Positions 11,499 through 21,179 of a stretch of DNA of 64,000 nucleotides are shown here, in pieces. This stretch comes from Acholoe squamosa (taxonomy: Eukaryota; Annelida; Polychaeta; Phyllodocida; Polynoidae): the NCBI GenBank assembly GCA_949317995.1, contig OX439046.1:33950002-34014001 (forward strand). Direction: 5' to 3'. The first letter of the stretch is position 1. Each line of letters begins with the position of its first letter. The notes under the pieces are model-generated. The model searched no databases, was not told the DNA's origin, and was given only the letters and a program-made list of their open reading frames with translations. Made by a program: the position numbers and the translations under genes.

Positions 11499-13517
11499 TT
11501 AAACTGGTGCATGGGCAAGGATATCTTCAGTTGGAACAAATACCCTATAGTACCCATAACAGTCAATAATGTCTTGGGCTAGCTGGTCGTGTCGGGCGCT
11601 AATGCCCCTCCTAGAGAGGGCATCTACAAACACAAGGGACACACCCGGGGTGTGGACTGGAATGATATTCAAGTTCAGCTTTGCTTCCAGCCACCATATA
11701 TCCCTAGCCGCCTGTAGTAGGGTATGGTCGTGCCCCCGCCCAGACTGTAAGACCGAGACTGCTGCCATGTTATCTGAGCGTAAAAGAACTGTTTTTCCAT
11801 AGTCAGCATGGCTGAGAAATGTTTTTGCTGCCAGGGCAGCATTGGCAGCTTCCACATGGGTGATGGGGCGGCCTTGTAGTTCCAGGGGAACTGGCAGGGC
11901 GTAATACTCATAGCCAGACCACCCCCCAACCCCTTGCTCACAGGCATCTGCTTCAATGACCTTATCTATCTGCGGGGCATGGATGATTGATTTCCCATTA
12001 TAGTCACTGAGGAATTCTTGGAACCATAGTAGGTCCGCGCGCATTTCTCTACCAACCGTTGTGAATGACCTATATTCCCCCATTGCCCTAAGGGATTCAA
12101 GCAGTCGTGCCACGAATAGGCGAGCAGGCTTCACTACCTTACCTACATGGTGAAGTTTACCTAGGAGGGAGCGGAGTACCTTTTTAGATATGGCACGGTA
12201 CCCCATAGCTCTACTGACTAGGTCCAGAGTGGAGTCCAGTTTTTCTTGGGGGATACGAGTTTCCATGCCGGCAATGTCAATCGTTATGCCCAGCCATACT
12301 GCACACTGTGTTGGGCCTTGAAGTTTGTCTTGTGCAACTGGGAGGCCAAGGTCTTCCAAGAGAGACAAGGCGTCCTTGAATGCCTTTCCTGTGGCCTCAT
12401 AGTTGGGACCCAATAGCACTATATCATCAAGGTATATGAGAGTCTGGTGTCCCATACGGCGGAGCATGTCTGCGATGTGGTTTGCCGTATTTTGCATGTG
12501 TAGGGAGGAGACCCGCGAGCCAAATGGCATGCGGGTCTCCAAGTAGTAAGAACCTTCCCAGCCGACCACATTCAGAGGCCAATCCAATGGGTCAGCTGGG
12601 AAGTTCTTATATGCGCGGGAAATGTCAATTGTTGCCATATGAGATGCCAGGCCTGTTGCTCTAATATAGTCAGTGACCTGCTCTACAGTGGGTAGTGTGT
12701 GGGGGCGAACTGATCCAAGTACACTTCCTTTAATAATAAAGCGGTTTATTGAGTTACCGTAAGAGAGGTCTGTGATAATGCGGCGACTGCTGGGGTCCGC
12801 CTTAGGCCGGGTCATCATAGGAGAGACGTGTACCCATTCTCTAAATGGCGGGTCTGAGAAGGGGCCCAAGATACTCCCGTGTTCTTGTTCCGTCTTAATG
12901 TATGCCCCGACGTGATCTGGAAAGTCATTTGCCGATTTATGATTTTGTACTTTGACCTGGTTGGACACTGGACCCTGATAACCTGCTGGGAAGCCATATT
13001 TAATAAATGCTAACGTTTCTCGGCCTTCCGGGGTGTCAGGGAGGTGCTTCTCCCATGCTGCAATATTAAGTCCAGTGTCTATCTGGATCATAGGACCCAT
13101 TGCATTAGGGACACCAACCATACGAACTTTGTTATAAATGTCTGCATAGTTTTGTGGGAACTGATGTGATGGGTTTGGCCAATTGCGCTGGCGGTGTTTG
13201 GCCAATGCGGCAGGGTGAACCGGGGGTACCTGTGGACCAGCCTCCAGGAACAACCAGTCATCTGCCTGTAAGTCATTGTTGTCAGTGTAGAAGCAAACAG
13301 AGTCAATGTTATCAGAGAAATGTACAACTGGGTCCTTTTCTGTGCTATGCTCGACCCAAACCCTAACTTCATTATCACTAAGACTATGAGCCTCCTTGGT
13401 GTGTGAACCGTCTAATTCAGAGGCAATGTCCGGGTTGGCCAAGATGGCGTCTGCCCTCCTACTATCCCTACAGTCACTACTTTGCATAGCACATTCTAGT
13501 TTCCCTGTTGTTTCCAC
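11499..13517 (-). CDS. Reverse transcriptase-RNase H polyprotein of the YR retrotransposon
   Basis: 672 residues that copy element RNA into DNA and degrade the RNA strand. The first 200 residues or so are an uncharacterised leader. The RT domain spans about 215-460, with TIDISRAY (Asp298) as motif A, MPFGSR as motif B and YLDD (362-365) as motif C, so all three catalytic Asp are present. RNase H spans about 515-640, with EADA (D524), HVEA (E556), RSDN (D582) and VDALSR (D632) giving a complete D-E-D-D set. The Met codon at 13517 overlaps the gag stop by 22 nt in another frame, suggesting coupled reinitiation. No protease, integrase or methyltransferase is seen, which fits a YR element rather than an LTR element. 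The frame is intact to its TAA. Confidence 0.94.
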   Translation of the reverse strand: METTGKLECAMQSSDCRDSRRADAILANPDIASELDGSHTKEAHSLSDNEVRVWVEHSTEKDPVVHFSDNIDSVCFYTDNNDLQADDWLFLEAGPQVPPVHPAALAKHRQRNWPNPSHQFPQNYADIYNKVRMVGVPNAMGPMIQIDTGLNIAAWEKHLPDTPEGRETLAFIKYGFPAGYQGPVSNQVKVQNHKSANDFPDHVGAYIKTEQEHGSILGPFSDPPFREWVHVSPMMTRPKADPSSRRIITDLSYGNSINRFIIKGSVLGSVRPHTLPTVEQVTDYIRATGLASHMATIDISRAYKNFPADPLDWPLNVVGWEGSYYLETRMPFGSRVSSLHMQNTANHIADMLRRMGHQTLIYLDDIVLLGPNYEATGKAFKDALSLLEDLGLPVAQDKLQGPTQCAVWLGITIDIAGMETRIPQEKLDSTLDLVSRAMGYRAISKKVLRSLLGKLHHVGKVVKPARLFVARLLESLRAMGEYRSFTTVGREMRADLLWFQEFLSDYNGKSIIHAPQIDKVIEADACEQGVGGWSGYEYYALPVPLELQGRPITHVEAANAALAAKTFLSHADYGKTVLLRSDNMAAVSVLQSGRGHDHTLLQAARDIWWLEAKLNLNIIPVHTPGVSLVFVDALSRRGISARHDQLAQDIIDCYGYYRVFVPTEDILAHAPV

Positions 13518-15034
13518 TGCTGTTGCTGATTATATGCCTGAGGTGGGTCATGCTGGTGCTGGGGGGCGGCCTGCGCTGCATGGCCAGGCTGGCCTCTACC
13601 TGCAGGGTTGGGATTGTTATTGGGAAAGTGAACATTTTGCATGTTGCCCCGGCCAGCACTGTGGCCACCCCGCCCGCCACCCCTGGCCGGCGGGCCGGCC
13701 TGGCCTTGGCCGGCCTGGCCAGCGCGCTGGCGCCTGAAGCAGTTGGAGGCTGAGTGGTGGTAGGATTGGTCAGTCATAATGTAACAGTACATGCATACAT
13801 GAGTGTGATTGAATCGGCCCTCCATATGAGAGTCTTTGTGGGGGCAAGTGTTCTTGTTGTACAATGCGCAGATGACCATTTCTCCAGTGTTACCCCTTGA
13901 ACTAGCAGAGAAGGACATTTTGAACCTATCATTTTCAATGGCCAAATGATTATCCCAACCATAGAAGTTTGCCTCAACTTTCGAGAAAACATTATTGGAC
14001 CACCTACGGACGTCCCGCCATTCCTGATCGATTGCGTCCGCTGTAACCTCTCGTAAGTGAACCTCCATAGGAAGGCGGTCATTTTCGTCAATAGGGGCGA
14101 AATCAAGCATGTTTAAATATGCTGAGACATATTCTTGGAATGAGATATGGTTCTGATAGTCTAGTTTGTCCTTATCATGCAAGAGTGTCTCTTTATGTAG
14201 GTAAAAGCTAGGCCTAATCTTACCACGATCCGACGTTGGAGCAGGGGCTGTAGCTGCTATGTTGGTACGGATATGGTCCTGTGCGGCCGGGTTTTGTACC
14301 ATTTGAGACGGCGTTGGCACATGGTATGGCATGAAGTCAGGCTGGTGAACGGCGGCATGATGTTGCTGCACCCTCGGGCCACGTGCGTCGTGAGCGGCGG
14401 CCTGGCCGGCGTCCCCGGCCACCGGCCGCCGTGTGCTGTCTGGTCGTGCAGAATCCGCAGGCTGCTGTGCAGTTGCGTTCCAAGTTAGAGGGGGAAGGCT
14501 GAAGTCCTGTCCCTGTTGGCCATGAGGTTGCGGCGGTCCCCAAGATGGCGGCTGTGGCGCAGTTCCTCGTGGTGTGGTGGCCGGCTGTGGCGGCTGCATG
14601 GCGACGCCATCTTGGATCTGTGGAGACACAAGGACATTCGCGGGAGAATTTGAACTGACACCCGGCATGGTAGGCGATTGAATGCGTTGTAATGTAGTGA
14701 GAATATCAGCCAACAGTGATTCATTATCAGCCACCTTTAGAGCTAACTGGGCGATAGTGGGCTTTTTAGCTTTGCCAGATTTATCAGTAAGAGTTAGAGA
14801 CTCACCGCTGGCGGCCAAGCCCTCTATGGGCTGGGCGCCGTCCTGTGTAATGTCGCTGTCTTGGGCCGTCTGAAGGCGGTCTGTTATCGGCATGTCCTGT
14901 GGCTGTGTGCCGGGCTGCTGGCCTTGTGGCTGCCGGTGGAAGGTCGCCGGGGGCGGCGAGCGGGTCACTGCCTGTGGCTGCCGGTTAGATTTTCTTCGAG
15001 GCGTCGCTGTGTGATTAGAGCGTCTCCTGGTCAT
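13496..15034 (-). CDS. Gag-like nucleic-acid-binding protein of the YR retrotransposon
   Basis: About 512 residues starting at MTRRRSNHT. The frame is open to a Met at 15226, but that Met lies inside repeat A1 and the first 64 codons look like leader, so the start at 15034 is preferred. The N-terminal half is Pro/Gln-rich and basic, probably disordered. A Cys/His cluster near the C-terminus (C-x7-C ... H-x-C-x2-C ... H-x5-C, including CPHKD, HVCMYC and SASNC) resembles the zinc-binding motif in gag-like proteins of DIRS/Ngaro elements. It is followed by an RGG-like Gly/Arg tail and a Gln-rich end, both typical of RNA binding. It likely packages element RNA. The stop overlaps the RT start codon. 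Confidence 0.82.
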   Translation of the reverse strand: MTRRRSNHTATPRRKSNRQPQAVTRSPPPATFHRQPQGQQPGTQPQDMPITDRLQTAQDSDITQDGAQPIEGLAASGESLTLTDKSGKAKKPTIAQLALKVADNESLLADILTTLQRIQSPTMPGVSSNSPANVLVSPQIQDGVAMQPPQPATTPRGTAPQPPSWGPPQPHGQQGQDFSLPPLTWNATAQQPADSARPDSTRRPVAGDAGQAAAHDARGPRVQQHHAAVHQPDFMPYHVPTPSQMVQNPAAQDHIRTNIAATAPAPTSDRGKIRPSFYLHKETLLHDKDKLDYQNHISFQEYVSAYLNMLDFAPIDENDRLPMEVHLREVTADAIDQEWRDVRRWSNNVFSKVEANFYGWDNHLAIENDRFKMSFSASSRGNTGEMVICALYNKNTCPHKDSHMEGRFNHTHVCMYCYIMTDQSYHHSASNCFRRQRAGQAGQGQAGPPARGGGRGGHSAGRGNMQNVHFPNNNPNPAGRGQPGHAAQAAPQHQHDPPQAYNQQQQWKQQGN

Positions 15035-15114
15035 GGTTATTGGTTTGAGAGAACCCACAACAAAATATATATTAATGGCACTGTATGCCGGCTGTGTAGA
15101 GACAGCACGTACGT

Positions 15115-15293
15115 ACACAAAACTGTATGAATGTGAGTTGTGGGTGGCGCAAAACGGTGTGTATGGTTTTTTATGGACTTGGGTGGTACCACCATAGAGG
15201 GGTGGAAGGGAGTTGGAATAGTCCATTGTAAAGTAGGGGTGTTATAAGAGGTTTGGGGGGTTGGGTACGGGCAGGCGAGCTGCATACAGACAC
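15115..15293 (-). repeat. Split direct repeat A1 (5' end of the retrotransposon)
   Basis: This 179-bp copy lies at the 5' end in transcription sense and should contain the promoter or initiation region. It starts on the minus strand with gtgtctgtatgcag. The matching A2 copy starts directly after B1. Confidence 0.95.
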
Positions 15294-16197
15294 ATAGATA
15301 CTGCATATTATATGGTACCCATGCCAGATCCCCCCCCACCTTAACTGCAATGTAGTTCAATGTTATTTCATGTCTGAGGCCTCTCCACCTTCCCTACATT
15401 ACTGGCCATTAATTCTATGGTGCCGATGCGTGTTTCCCGCCCCACTTTCCTTGTACTAGTTATGATTTTTATACCTCAGGTCAATCCATGGTTACTTTTC
15501 ACAGTTATTTTACCTTCTACAGTCAGTGCCGTTGCTGCCCACCCACCAAGTACGAATTATATTGCTATTCACGCCTTACAATTCTTCTTACAACACTTTC
15601 TTTGTACTCTGTACAGTCTATGTTATCCATGCCTAATTTCTTTGCCACCTTCCTTGCAAAACCTACAGCATCCGTTACCCATGCCTGATTCATGTCCAGT
15701 CTTCCCTGTACTACTCACAATCAATATTATCTATACCTGGTTTCTGTACTACTTTCCATGTACTACTTGTTCTTACTTTGTACTACTTGCACTCAATGTC
15801 ATTCATGCCTGATTTCTCTTCCTCCTTCCCTGTACTACTTAGAGTCGATATTATTCGTGCATGATTCATATTCTGCCCCCATATTAACGAACTACGCAGA
15901 TAATTAAATATGTCACCTGAATTCTGCCCCAGTTTCCTTGTACTACTTACACTGACTCATATGCCTGATTTCGACCCAACCTTCCCTATACTACTTGCCT
16001 TTACTGTTATTCATGCCTGACTTCTGCCACATTTTTCCTTTACTACTTGCACCCAATGACATTTATGCCTGACTTCCCCACTTTCCTTCGCTGCACTTCT
16101 TGCACCAAATTGCATTAATGGCCGAATTCTGCCCCATCTTTGTAGCCATGTATAAGGTACACCTCACAATCACAATCAAATGTCAGACGGCGGTAGG

Positions 16198-16308
16198 ACC
16201 TTGCACACTCTGAGCTAAGGGAACAGCTTTAAAGGGCTCTGTAGCGGTCCTTTTAGGGTACTTTAGTACTGATCTAATGTAATTAAGACTGCATGTAAGG
16301 CGCATCCC
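16198..16308 (+). repeat. 111-bp direct repeat, copy 1
   Basis: The block from accttgcacactctgagc to aaggcgcatccc recurs at 16578-16688, 380 bp away, without differences that I can see. Identity is striking within an otherwise decayed array. Confidence 0.93.
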
Positions 16309-16577
16309 TCACAATCAAACTGCAACCCGAACTCACGCTCAATCTGGGGACAATAAGTACTGTTCTATCATTTGATAGAAAGACACCCCCAAACTTTTTT
16401 CTGATCGGCTAAAGGTAGAGTAGGGGTCCATCCTTGGTATAAGCCACACATTATATCCAAGGTATTACTGTATTCATGCCCCGCTGCCCCAATACCTATT
16501 ACACTCAAATGCATCGCCTGAGTTCTTCCCCACTTCCCCTGTACTACTTACACTTACAACTGTAGTACCCCACGTCA

Positions 16578-16688
16578 ACCTTGCACACTCTGAGCTAAGG
16601 GAACAGCTTTAAAGGGCTCTGTAGCGGTCCTTTTAGGGTACTTTAGTACTGATCTAATGTAATTAAGACTGCATGTAAGGCGCATCCC
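16578..16688 (+). repeat. 111-bp direct repeat, copy 2
   Basis: Second copy of the block at 16198-16308. The near-perfect match suggests a recent local duplication or gene conversion. Confidence 0.93.
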
Positions 16689-17200
16689 CTATTTTGGGAA
16701 GTTCTATAGGGTGAAGTAAGTGTCTGATTTGTGTATAAGCCGCGGCATATACTCTTAGGTGCTACAATGTTATCTATGTAGGCCCTGCTTTCTGCCTCAC
16801 TTTCCCTGTACTACTTGCAACCTGAGGTCGAGATTTGTTCACTGAAGTTTGATATCCTTGCTTATAAGAGGCATCCCCCAACTTTTACTGTGCAGTAGGG
16901 GTCCATTCTTGTGTATAAACCACATGTTAAACCCAAGGTAATACACTATTCATGCCTTGCAGCCCCAATACTAATCAATTGCACTGAGTTCTGTCCCACT
17001 TTCCCTGTGCCACTTACACTCACCGCTATTCTTGCCAAGGTCAAGGTCACTTGTTTGACCTAGATATTTGACAAATCACTGAATCAATGCTACACAGCCG
17101 TTGAGGATGCCTTTTGGCACTTATGGTCAACCAAATAGCATCTATGATGATTGAATAAGTCCATGGTCATTACTAATGTAGAGGTCGGCGGAAAATGTCC

Positions 17201-17274
17201 TGGAGAAACCGGGAGTCGAACCCGGGACCCTCCAACCTGCAGGCGGAAGCTCTACCGCCGTCTGACATTCTCTG
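17201..17274 (-). ncRNA. tRNA-like sequence (tRNA-Cys-like pseudogene or SINE head)
   Basis: On the minus strand there is a perfect T-arm (ccggg-ttcgact-cccgg), a tRNA-like GGTAGAGC half D-arm, and an anticodon-like loop CTGCAGG that would place GCA (Cys) in a four-pair stem. The 5' D-arm half does not pair and only five of seven acceptor pairs form. It is therefore more likely a pseudogene or SINE remnant than a working tRNA. An 18-bp piece of its 5' part recurs in the opposite orientation at about 16180. Confidence 0.6.
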
Positions 17275-19601
17275 CCTTCCATCTACACCTGGTTCGGTAT
17301 GACACACATAGGGGCAGCTACCACCAGGTGCCAGGTGGCTAGGCTGGAACACCCGGAATGGGGCAGCTGGCTTTGTATGGCAGAGCTGGCCCCTACAATA
17401 AGGTCAACATCACATTGATGCCTTCTCAATCTAAAAACACCAATATGCAGGAAATATCCATTATCCTGATCTGTATAGGAGTTGAAACATGCTCATGTAC
17501 AGTAATTTAGGGATTTTTGTCTGATCCAGGTCAATTCTCTTGACCTTGGCAAAGGTCATGATGGCTCCTTTTGTGGAACGTAGGATCACCCAAAAGTCTT
17601 ATGTCCAAATTTCATTATAGCTGTAACGGTTGCTGAATTATAGCAAAATCTGTGTCATATCATAAATTTGTGAAAAAGTCCAAGATGGCTGCCAAGATGG
17701 CCACAAACAAAGGTGATGGGACATGAGTTCACTCTGGGAATGAAGAAATCTGGAAAGTAAAGATATTCAGGATTCTGAAAAAGTAAGTTACAAAAATATA
17801 GTCTTGGGGTGAATGGGGACCTCATCTTCCTACCCAACTATACACGCACCCTGTGGAGTTCTTGCCTGACTTCTGCCGTGGCTTTTTGACCATTTCAGAG
17901 GCCTACTGTGGGCTATAGTTTTATTTGCCAAAGAATCATACATGTCATACAAGTGGATAGTCCATACAATATAGTCTGTGATACTTACAAATTTAAACAG
18001 CAAAGGGCTTTCCTTTCGTACAAAAGGTATTTCAGCATACTGAATGATAAAAAACAAATACAGAAAGACAGAAATGTAGCTTTGTCTGTAGGTCTAAAGG
18101 GGGTTTGCTTATTTCTCTTATTTTCAGATTAACTGATTATATCAGAGGATTTCTGGTGATGGTAGCAGAGTACCGCAGCTAAAGCGAATCTCACCCTCCA
18201 GACGGTGCAGCTATTAAGTTGTATTCTCTCTGATCCAAGTAAGGAATATCGCTACCTGATGGTTCTGATTTCTTTTGGGTTTCCTATCAAAATATCCATT
18301 GCGCACTCCTTTTGTATAAGGTTCATTTGGATGCAATTGTGTGCATTATACTAGAAGTGTAAGTGCTGCCTTAGGCATAATGATGTATAGCGAGAATGAA
18401 TTTGCAAACAGATTAAAGTTTCTTTATCACAACACTTTATTCACAAAAATCACAAAAAAGAAAATATGTGATTACCAAATCTATTTACTTTCTTGCAATA
18501 CACATTCATTTTATCATAAAAGGCAGCCATTTTTATGGGAACTTTGCCGTTTTGTGAAGAGCTAACTAGTATTTTGTTTGGTAACTATAACTGTCTTTAC
18601 AATTATAAACAGACTGAGTGTGGGGTGCAAGATGACTTGTTTCTAAGCACATTAGAGTCTGCTATGTTTGCCTCATCACTGATTAGTACCAGAAACTCAT
18701 CAGCAAAGCTTCAATAGCATCATGTCTCACATGCTTGAGTACCTAAATTACTTAAATATCCTCATTTAAGCGTGGTGATGATCGATGTGAGAAACCATGT
18801 GGCATTTGTTTCAGTAACTTGATTTCCATGTATACACTTTATACAGAAATGACATAGTGAGGATTTGGCCAAATATACTGTGAACACAAGATATTTTTAG
18901 TAGAACCATATCTTCCCTGGAGCCATTAAGATGTCTAATTTGTAATGGCCTTATTTTAGATTTATCGACATATGCCCAAAAATGTAATGATTCAACTCTC
19001 TTCCAAAATTGTCAACAGGGACACAAATGCAATATAGATCAAGTCGGCATAAGTGCTGTAGAGATCTACTTAAAATAGAGTCAATCACTTCTCAATGTAG
19101 TTTTGTGGTAGATATAGACCGAATTGGTCACTGGGAAATCATTTATCCCCCTAAAGGACCTTTAACACCCCTTCAGGGTGGGCCAACATTTATTTGCCAG
19201 ACCCACCGACCGAGCTAGTTACCAATAAACACTTCTTAAGTGTAGAACCCTCTATCCTATAAGGGTTCCTAAGTGTATATTGATATTCTAAACATGTCAT
19301 CAATCCAGATCTGAATAATTGAAGGATATATCATAACAAGAAGCTCCTTTCTCCTTGGATTAATAACACTATCATTATCTTAAGGGCTGAATCCATTAAC
19401 CTTTGATCAACGGATTGCCATCTGTCAGCTAAGCAACCTACAAATAAAGTCATATTCTCTTGACAGATAGGCACCTATGGATCAAAAATGTTGTATGTAT
19501 ATATAACTCTTAAGCCTCCTCTCATGTGTTACTCTGCCATGTATACTCTGCCATGTATTCATGAGTAACTAATTGTATATGGCTTACATATTGATACTTT
19601 A
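17275..19601. other. Intergenic stretch without recognisable gene
   Basis: Only short chance frames are present. A CCAAGATGGCTGCCAAGATGG pair of YY1-like words lies near 17680. The right end should hold the 3' UTR of the GPCR gene, but no canonical signal close to its stop is visible on the minus strand. Confidence 0.45.
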
Positions 19602-20558
19602 TCACTCCTTAATGCAGAAACTGAAGAAAGTCTTTTTCACAGACTTTCTGTATATTGGCATGAAACTAGCATATACAAATGGATTCACAACAGAATTTAA
19701 AACTGCAAAAAGCACAGCAATTTTCTGGATTGGAGAATTGAGTATATACTCAACGATATGCATATAACCTAATAGATAATACCACAAATCTACACCGATG
19801 CTGACAAGGAAAATCAGAGTCACAATTATGGCAGTTTTGGTGAGTTCATTTGTAGCCTTGTCAATCACACCAGCAGTTCCAGAGGCACCAAGATTCATTT
19901 TACCTCTCTTACGGAAGCTGAGGATGACCAAGCTGTACAGGATAACAAGGAGGGAAGCAGGGATAGCATAGGCCATGAAAAAAGCCATATACCCATAGAA
20001 ATTGAAAAACTTAGCAGTGCCAGCATCATCCCACATGTACTCACTTCTGCAGCGCCCCTCCCTTATTCGAGTCTGGAACAGTCCAGGGAGCAACAATATG
20101 GTGGAAATGAGCATCATTATCCCAATTATAGCCCTGAAGTTTGCCCTGGTGAGAGTAGTGTATTTGAAAGGATGGCAAATACAGATGTATCTCTCAATGG
20201 CCAGTGTGATAAGATTGTAGATAGATAGACTTACATTGAACCAGTACAGAGTTTGGCTATGCCATACCTGACAGATAAAGGTGTCAAATAGCATATTCCC
20301 AACTGCCCACATTCTAGGCATGGTGAACAGGAGGCAGGCTTGTAGGCAGCACAGGCAGTCTACCACAGACTGATACTGAAACAGCATCCTGATGATATTA
20401 GAGAAATCTTCACCATTGACGCCCAAGGTGATCAGAGTAGCCAGGTTACTAAGGATACCAATGATAGCTACTGCTAGCTGGACGTTGTCAAATATAGGCA
20501 CCCACGAAGGAATAGGGTCCATAGGTATGATTGTCATGTTGTCTGTTGAGTTCAACAT
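19602..20558 (-). CDS. Rhodopsin-family (class A) G protein-coupled receptor, orphan
   Basis: A 318-residue seven-helix plasma-membrane receptor coupled to G proteins; the ligand cannot be told. The N-terminus has two N-glycosylation sites (N3, N7) and no signal peptide. TM1 (about 26-46) has N38, TM2 (58-79) D67, TM3 starts at C96 and ends in ERY (122-124) in place of DRY, TM4 is about 141-161, C170 in loop 2 can pair with C96, TM5 (188-213) has P200, TM6 is about 240-264 and TM7 (278-298) has NPFVY (292-296). A Cys near the end (C315) could be palmitoylated. TM6 lacks the usual CWxP and TM4 lacks its conserved Trp, so the receptor is divergent. The coding part is one exon with an acceptor (ttctcttcacag) just before the ATG. 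Confidence 0.92.
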   Translation of the reverse strand: MLNSTDNMTIIPMDPIPSWVPIFDNVQLAVAIIGILSNLATLITLGVNGEDFSNIIRMLFQYQSVVDCLCCLQACLLFTMPRMWAVGNMLFDTFICQVWHSQTLYWFNVSLSIYNLITLAIERYICICHPFKYTTLTRANFRAIIGIMMLISTILLLPGLFQTRIREGRCRSEYMWDDAGTAKFFNFYGYMAFFMAYAIPASLLVILYSLVILSFRKRGKMNLGASGTAGVIDKATNELTKTAIIVTLIFLVSIGVDLWYYLLGYMHIVEYILNSPIQKIAVLFAVLNSVVNPFVYASFMPIYRKSVKKTFFSFCIKE

Positions 20559-21140
20559 CTCTGTTGATTAGCTGTGAAGAGAAAGATCAAAGAGTGTACT
20601 CCACAGACTCCAACAAAACAAGATGTACCATTATTTTCCAGCAATAGAGGTTAACAATGAAAAATGAAACCTTTAGTTTTGATTCATTTATCTGTTAAAC
20701 GTTGATTGATTCCCATAGTTATAGATTCGGCAATGCCTTTCTAAAACACTCCCATGTTATTATCATTTAGATGAAACTTAACGCTTTTCAAGGGTAAAGT
20801 GAACACATAATTTTACTGAAGCCAAATGTAATGATCAAATGATTTGGCTCAACAATGTCAATAATGGCGACCCTATCTCTGTATAAGCGGTTATATGACT
20901 ACTAATCTGCAACAAATCAATGATATTAGACATAATGGTTATGAAAGCCATGAGTCACCGAACCGCAGTTGTAAGATTAATCATGCATTATCCAATAGCA
21001 CTCTTTTATATCTCGGTTCATAGCTAATGCCACTACTTTGCTGACATAACGTGCTGGACCTACCCGGTAGCTGATAAGAATCAGTACTCACTTCTTTGGT
21101 ACTTGCCACTCGACGAGCTGCCCCAAGACATGTGAGGATG
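20559..21140 (-). other. 5' UTR of the GPCR gene with one intron (20572-21091)
   Basis: On the minus strand a strong donor (AA|GTGAGT, first intron base 21091) lies 45-50 bp downstream of a TATA box, and a strong acceptor (tttctcttcacag, last intron base 20572) lies 13 bases before the ATG. This gives a short non-coding first exon at about 21092-21137, a 520-bp intron and a short leader on the coding exon. Confidence 0.6.
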
Positions 21141-21161
21141 TTCTTAAAGCTGTCCACTCAA

Positions 21162-21169
21162 TTTATATA
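21162..21169 (-). promoter_or_regulatory. TATA box of the GPCR gene
   Basis: TATATAAA on the minus strand. Transcription would start about 25-30 bp downstream, near 21135, leaving a first exon that ends at the GTGAGT donor. Confidence 0.55.
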
Positions 21170-21179
21170 TTTCCCGACG

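Larger units (their letters stand above)
9849..15293 (-). mobile_element. Complete tyrosine-recombinase retrotransposon with split direct repeats (Ngaro/PAT-like, DIRS order)
   Basis: Read on the minus strand the order is A1 (15293-15115), gag-like ORF, RT-RNase H ORF, YR ORF, B1 (10506-10310), A2 (10309-10131), 85 unique bases, B2 (10045-9849). This A1-ORFs-B1-A2-B2 layout is the split direct repeat arrangement of Ngaro and PAT elements; DIRS1 itself has inverted ends. There is no methyltransferase-like region, which also argues against DIRS1. The 197-bp B copies read identical and the 179-bp A copies differ at two bases, so insertion was recent. No target duplication is seen, as expected for recombinase-mediated integration through a circle. 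Two TAA codons, between RT-RNase H and YR and at the YR end, are the visible lesions. Confidence 0.93.
15410..17035. repeat. Decayed minisatellite, roughly 60-70 bp units
   Basis: Variants of one unit recur with the order ctgatttctgcccc, actttccctgtactacttgcac, caatgtcattcatgc. Clear copies begin near 15430, 15700, 15790, 15920, 15985, 16030, 16085, 16520, 16795 and 16985. Divergence is high, so the array is old, and later insertions interrupt it. Confidence 0.75.

Noticed and set aside
17151..17342. 63-codon plus-strand frame
   Set aside because: It runs antisense through the tRNA-like sequence and reflects its structure, not a protein.
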